A stretch of DNA of 64,000 nt from JACVRX01 sp963819885 (GTDB lineage: Bacteria; Actinomycetota; Actinomycetes; Jiangellales; Jiangellaceae): NCBI GenBank assembly GCA_963819885.1, contig CAWFXV010000026.1, forward strand, positions 174,349 to 238,348. Direction: 5' to 3'. Every line of letters starts with the position of its first letter. The stretch's first letter is position 1. Made by a program: the position numbers and the translations under genes. The notes under the pieces were generated by a model. It made no database searches. It worked only from the letters and a program-made list of their open reading frames with translations, and was not told the origin of the DNA. Positions 61,152 through 64,000 of the stretch are shown piece after piece.

Positions 61152-62903
61152 TTACTCGTACCTCAGTACCTCGACGGTTGGGACACGAGTGACGATCCGG
61201 GCCGGCACGCTTGTGGCGGCCACCACCATGAGCACGGTGCCAACCGGGACGAGCAACAGCCACAGCCAGGGCGCGATGGTGGGGTCGCCGTCGCCACCGG
61301 TTACCCGGTACGTCGCGACGTACAGAGCGACGCCCAGCGGCACTGACAGCACACCGGCGAGGACAGCTAGGGCGGCGTACGGTGCCACGAGACTCGAGGC
61401 GACCTGCCGGGGAGTCAGCCCGAGCGCCTTCAGCACCCCGAAGTCCCGCAGACGCTCCCGCAACGAAAGCAGCGCGATAGCCAACAGCGCGGTGGTGGCG
61501 ATCAGGAGCAGGACACCGTCGAGGGTGTAGACCAGCACGGGCAGCTCTACGGGGACGTCGCTCACTTCCCCGGCCGGCCCTTCGTTGAGCGTCGCCTGCA
61601 TCGACAGTGCGAACACGAAGGCCGAGCCGGTGAGGGTGATCGCAGCCATTACTAGCAACGTTCGGCTCCGTGCGGCCAACAAAGTGCTTGTTCCGACTGC
61701 GACCGGCACGGTCATGGGCACCCGACTCATCAGAGCGGAGGTCAGGGAACCCGTCGGCGGTGCCGACCGACCGGCCTGGAGGGCGTGCACCACCGAGAAC
61801 CGGGTTCGCCGACGGCTGGACATCCAGGCGGAGAGAACGAGAACGGCCACCACCAAGACGGCGGCCACCAGCAGGTGTGACGGGTCGGCGGCCACGCCGG
61901 GAGACCCCAGCGTGGTCTGCGCCATGGCACCGGCGAGCCGGGGCGCGAGCAGGGCCCCGGCAACGAAGCCGAGGATGGCGGCGAGCAGTCCCAGGGCCAC
62001 CGACTCGATCACGAAGACCGCGGCCACCTGGCGCGGCGTCAAGCCCACTGCCTTGAGCAACCCAATCTCCCGGCTCTGCTCGAGCGCACGGGCGCCGACA
62101 AGGACAGCCACCACGGCGAAGGCCACGGCGAGCAGCACCACGGTGTACATCGTGAGGATCAGCTGCAGTGGGGCGGCTTCCTGCAGCGCGAGATCGCGCT
62201 GGTCCTCCCACGTCTGTACGTAGACGTTCCTGGTCGGGGAGCCGACCAGCACGGAGTCGGCTACAGCGCCCGCCGAAGCCGGCTCCGCGATTCGTAGGGC
62301 CTGCACCCAGGTCCACTGGTCCCGGTCCGGTTGCAGCTGTTCGAGCGTCGGCAGACTGACCCAGGCGACGCCGGGGTTCGACCGCGGGTACCGGGCTTGA
62401 CTGGGCAAGATCGCCGTCCCGACCACCGGCAGGGTGAGGTCGCCCGCCGGTCCCGTCATGCGCAGCCGCGCGCCCACGTCGAGCCCGAGCGCCGCGGCGA
62501 AGCTTCTCTCGAGCACGATGCCGTCGGAAGGCGAAGCCGTCCCGGCGGTACGAACGGGTGCATTCACGCGCGGGCGACCCGAGATGCCCCAGAGCAGGAG
62601 CGGTTCGGTGCCGTTCCCGACCTCGACATCTACCTCGGCTTGGGGCACCGGCTGATCCGATTCCGTGACGCCGTCGAGGGACCTGAGTGACCGCGCCGCT
62701 TCCTCGGTGGGCACGTTGGCGAGGACGTGCGCGCCGTGGGCTGCGGCAAACGTCCGCTCCCACGGATCGCGGCCGGTGTCACCGACCTCGAGTGCGAGCA
62801 CGACCGTGGCCGCAGCCGCGCCGGCCAGCAGCACGGTGAGGGTGCTTGCGAGGATTCGAGAGCGGATCCCCGAGAACGCAAGCCGGACGAGCGTGCTCGT
62901 CAT
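61152..62903 (-). CDS. FtsX/MacB-type ABC transporter permease
   Basis: 583 residues with an N-terminal membrane helix, a long outer domain (residues 40-235), three helices with the FtsX motif EQSREIGLLKAVGLTPRQV, then a second FtsX block (RERLRDFGVLKALGLTPRQVASSLV) near the C-terminus. Such permeases move lipoproteins, peptides or drugs by mechanotransmission rather than through a channel. ATG 62903 overlaps the ATPase gene stop by four bases. Forms an exporter with the next gene under the PadR regulator. Confidence 0.92.
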   Translation of the reverse strand: MTSTLVRLAFSGIRSRILASTLTVLLAGAAAATVVLALEVGDTGRDPWERTFAAAHGAHVLANVPTEEAARSLRSLDGVTESDQPVPQAEVDVEVGNGTEPLLLWGISGRPRVNAPVRTAGTASPSDGIVLERSFAAALGLDVGARLRMTGPAGDLTLPVVGTAILPSQARYPRSNPGVAWVSLPTLEQLQPDRDQWTWVQALRIAEPASAGAVADSVLVGSPTRNVYVQTWEDQRDLALQEAAPLQLILTMYTVVLLAVAFAVVAVLVGARALEQSREIGLLKAVGLTPRQVAAVFVIESVALGLLAAILGFVAGALLAPRLAGAMAQTTLGSPGVAADPSHLLVAAVLVVAVLVLSAWMSSRRRTRFSVVHALQAGRSAPPTGSLTSALMSRVPMTVPVAVGTSTLLAARSRTLLVMAAITLTGSAFVFALSMQATLNEGPAGEVSDVPVELPVLVYTLDGVLLLIATTALLAIALLSLRERLRDFGVLKALGLTPRQVASSLVAPYAALAVLAGVLSVPLGVALYVATYRVTGGDGDPTIAPWLWLLLVPVGTVLMVVAATSVPARIVTRVPTVEVLRYE

Positions 62904-63629
62904 CGTGGCTGGTCCAGGTCGAACGGAAGGCTCACGGGCCTGGCCTGATCCAGCTCGTGGTCGTCGGAGACACGACCGTCCCGCATCGAGACCACACGGT
63001 CGGCGGCCGCCGCGACCCGGGCGTCATGCGTAGCCAGAAGCAAGGTCTGGCCACGGGTGTGCGCCGCGCGCAGCAGCGCGAGTACCTCCCGGGCAGACGT
63101 GGAGTCGAGGCTGCCCGTCGGTTCGTCGCCGACGACGAGATCGGGCTGGTTGGCCAGCGCCCGGGCGAGGGCGACCCGCTGCTGCTCTCCCCGGACAGAC
63201 GGACGGGCGCGGCGTCCTCCTTGCCGCCGATGCCCAAGTCCTCGAGCAAGCGGACCGCCGTACGCCGGGCATCGCTCCGCCGACGGCCTGTGAGCAGCAG
63301 TGGAGCTCGACATTCTCCCGCGCCGAAAGCGTGGGCAGCAGATTGAAGAACTGGAACACGAAGCCGAGCCGCCGTCGCCGGAGCTTCGCCAACGCCGCTT
63401 CGCTCAGCTGGTCGATCCGGTCACCATCGAGCCAGACCTCACCCGCGGTTGGTCGGTCCAGGCCGGCCAGGAGGTTGAGCAACGTCGACTTACCGCAGCC
63501 GCTCGGGCCCATGACGGCGACGAAATCACCGCGCTGGATGCTTAGATCCACGCCGTCGAGCGCGACGACCGGCGGGCCGCCGGTGTCGTAGGTCTTGACA
63601 AGGCCGCGGGTCTCGAGGAGTGCGGTCAT
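62900..63629 (-). CDS. MacB/LolD-type ABC ATPase, two frameshifts
   Basis: ATPase of the FtsX-type exporter, 243 residues when corrected. Walker A is GPSGCGKSTLL, the Q loop follows in GFVFQFFNLLPTLSARENVEL, the signature LSGGEQQRVALARAL and Walker B VVGDEPTGSLDS. Two single-base losses break the frame: one G (plus strand) near 63302-63303, giving ELPLLLTGRR when restored, and one C in the run 63189-63192, restoring the LSGGEQQ signature. Both ends are clean, so sequencing error is likely. ATG 63629 overlaps the PadR stop by four bases. Confidence 0.87.
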
Positions 63630-64000
63630 GCCGGTTTCCTTCCCGACGCTAGTCGCTGCTCGATCAGGTCCAGCCATTCCAGGTCAGCCCTGAGGTGCAG
63701 CACCGCCCCCTCCACCAGCAGCTCGGCCGTCGGACCATGCCCGTTCGCGGCAAGTCGACTGTCGAGGTCGCGCAGCGCCTGGAGGTACTCGCCGCGTTGG
63801 AGCTCGATCAGGGTGATCGGGTCGGCGAGACCGGTCGAGGTAGCGATGACGAACTTGATGAAGAACTCGTCCTTGAGACGAGCCCCGGGCACCGGCACCC
63901 CGATCCAGGCCTCGAGCACCTCTCGACCGGCGCCGGTGAGCCGGTAGACCTTCTTGCCGCGGTTGTCGTCGGCAACGCTCGTGCTCTCCACCAGGCCATC
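63626..64000 (-). CDS. PadR-family transcriptional regulator, 5' part outside window
   Basis: C-terminal 124 residues of a PadR-type regulator. The wing (GKKVYRLTGAGREVLEAWIG) and the helical C-terminal domain (DEFFIKFVIATSTG, LIELQRGEYLQALRDLDSRL, RADLEWLDLIEQRL) are visible; the recognition helix lies beyond the window. It overlaps the ABC ATPase gene by four bases, so it probably autoregulates the exporter operon in response to a compound the exporter removes. Confidence 0.88.
   Translation of the reverse strand, partial: DGLVESTSVADDNRGKKVYRLTGAGREVLEAWIGVPVPGARLKDEFFIKFVIATSTGLADPITLIELQRGEYLQALRDLDSRLAANGHGPTAELLVEGAVLHLRADLEWLDLIEQRLASGRKPA

Overview
The window is a high-G+C actinobacterial chromosome segment (about two thirds G+C by eye). 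It starts inside gabT and ends inside a PadR-type regulator gene. The strongest sign of its origin is a long block of actinobacterial synteny that follows the order known from mycobacteria. On one side lie rhlE, a MiaE-like ferritin-fold protein, DUF3107, a TetR regulator, moeZ, an alkyltransferase-like gene and adnA-adnB. On the other lie nudC, uvrD2, whiB7, an ABC1 kinase, a DUF2342 zincin, a YlbL-type PDZ protease, PPA1309 and UPF0182. GTG starts, 4-bp ATGA/GTGA overlaps, WhiB7 and an initiator tRNA of actinobacterial type agree. I cannot name the genus.

Layout. 1-6.6 kb: an amine/amino-acid catabolic cluster (gabT, PucR-type regulator, APC permease, agmatinase/guanidinobutyrase, group II PLP decarboxylase). 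6.6-11.8 kb: an ABC-2 exporter with a secreted LolA/RseB-like protein, divergent from a two-component system; the gap holds an 11-bp direct repeat and a 13-bp inverted repeat. 11.8-16 kb: DUF6758, a PHP phosphoesterase, MarC and a broken ABC exporter. 15.9-27.7 kb: hydrolases, an L,D-transpeptidase, rhlE, the MiaE-like gene, a regulator/small-protein run, moeZ, a nucleoside hydrolase, a flippase-like protein with a degenerate kinase domain, and an alkyltransferase-like (Cys-less MGMT) gene. 27.9-34.3 kb: AdnA and AdnB, the helicase-nuclease for double-strand break resection. 34.3-37.4 kb: three genes that look inserted relative to the mycobacterial order (archaeal-type AAA ATPase, EEP phosphatase, purine nucleoside phosphorylase). 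37.5-41.3 kb: nudC, uvrD2 and whiB7 with a recognisable attenuation leader. 41.3-47.6 kb: a repeat-rich gap, a phosphodiesterase, an ABC1 kinase, a LigD without ligase domain, a ThiF-like E1 protein and a zinc-ribbon protein. 48.1-55.5 kb: YgjP-like hydrolase, DUF2342 zincin, MoaE, YlbL-like protease, PPA1309, UPF0182. 55.5-57.1 kb: tRNA-fMet and a gene-poor stretch with a helix-turn-helix remnant. 57.1-64 kb: a flavin disulfide oxidoreductase, a DUF1707/DUF4870 protein, a secreted beta-helix protein, and a MacB/LolCDE-type exporter with its PadR regulator.

Three things stand out. First, four copies of an ungapped 80-bp structured repeat (15826, 19896, 27769, 51845) lie 18-43 nt behind stop codons; the family has a conserved non-palindromic arm, a central 13-bp hairpin and a third copy of the half-stem. 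Second, whiB7 is preceded by a promoter with an AT-rich WhiB7-type element, a leader ORF with a strong ribosome site and an intrinsic terminator: a complete attenuation layout. Third, eight single-base indels, each correctable by changing a short homopolymer by one base, break or distort six genes including core adnB, uvrD2 and UPF0182; this points to residual sequencing errors rather than six true pseudogenes.

Functionally the window is rich in DNA repair (AdnAB, UvrD2, the alkyltransferase-like protein, LigD PE-Pol), envelope work (L,D-transpeptidase, exporters, MarC, flippase-like protein, YlbL-like protease) and stress regulation (WhiB7, two-component system, TetR, PadR, PucR).
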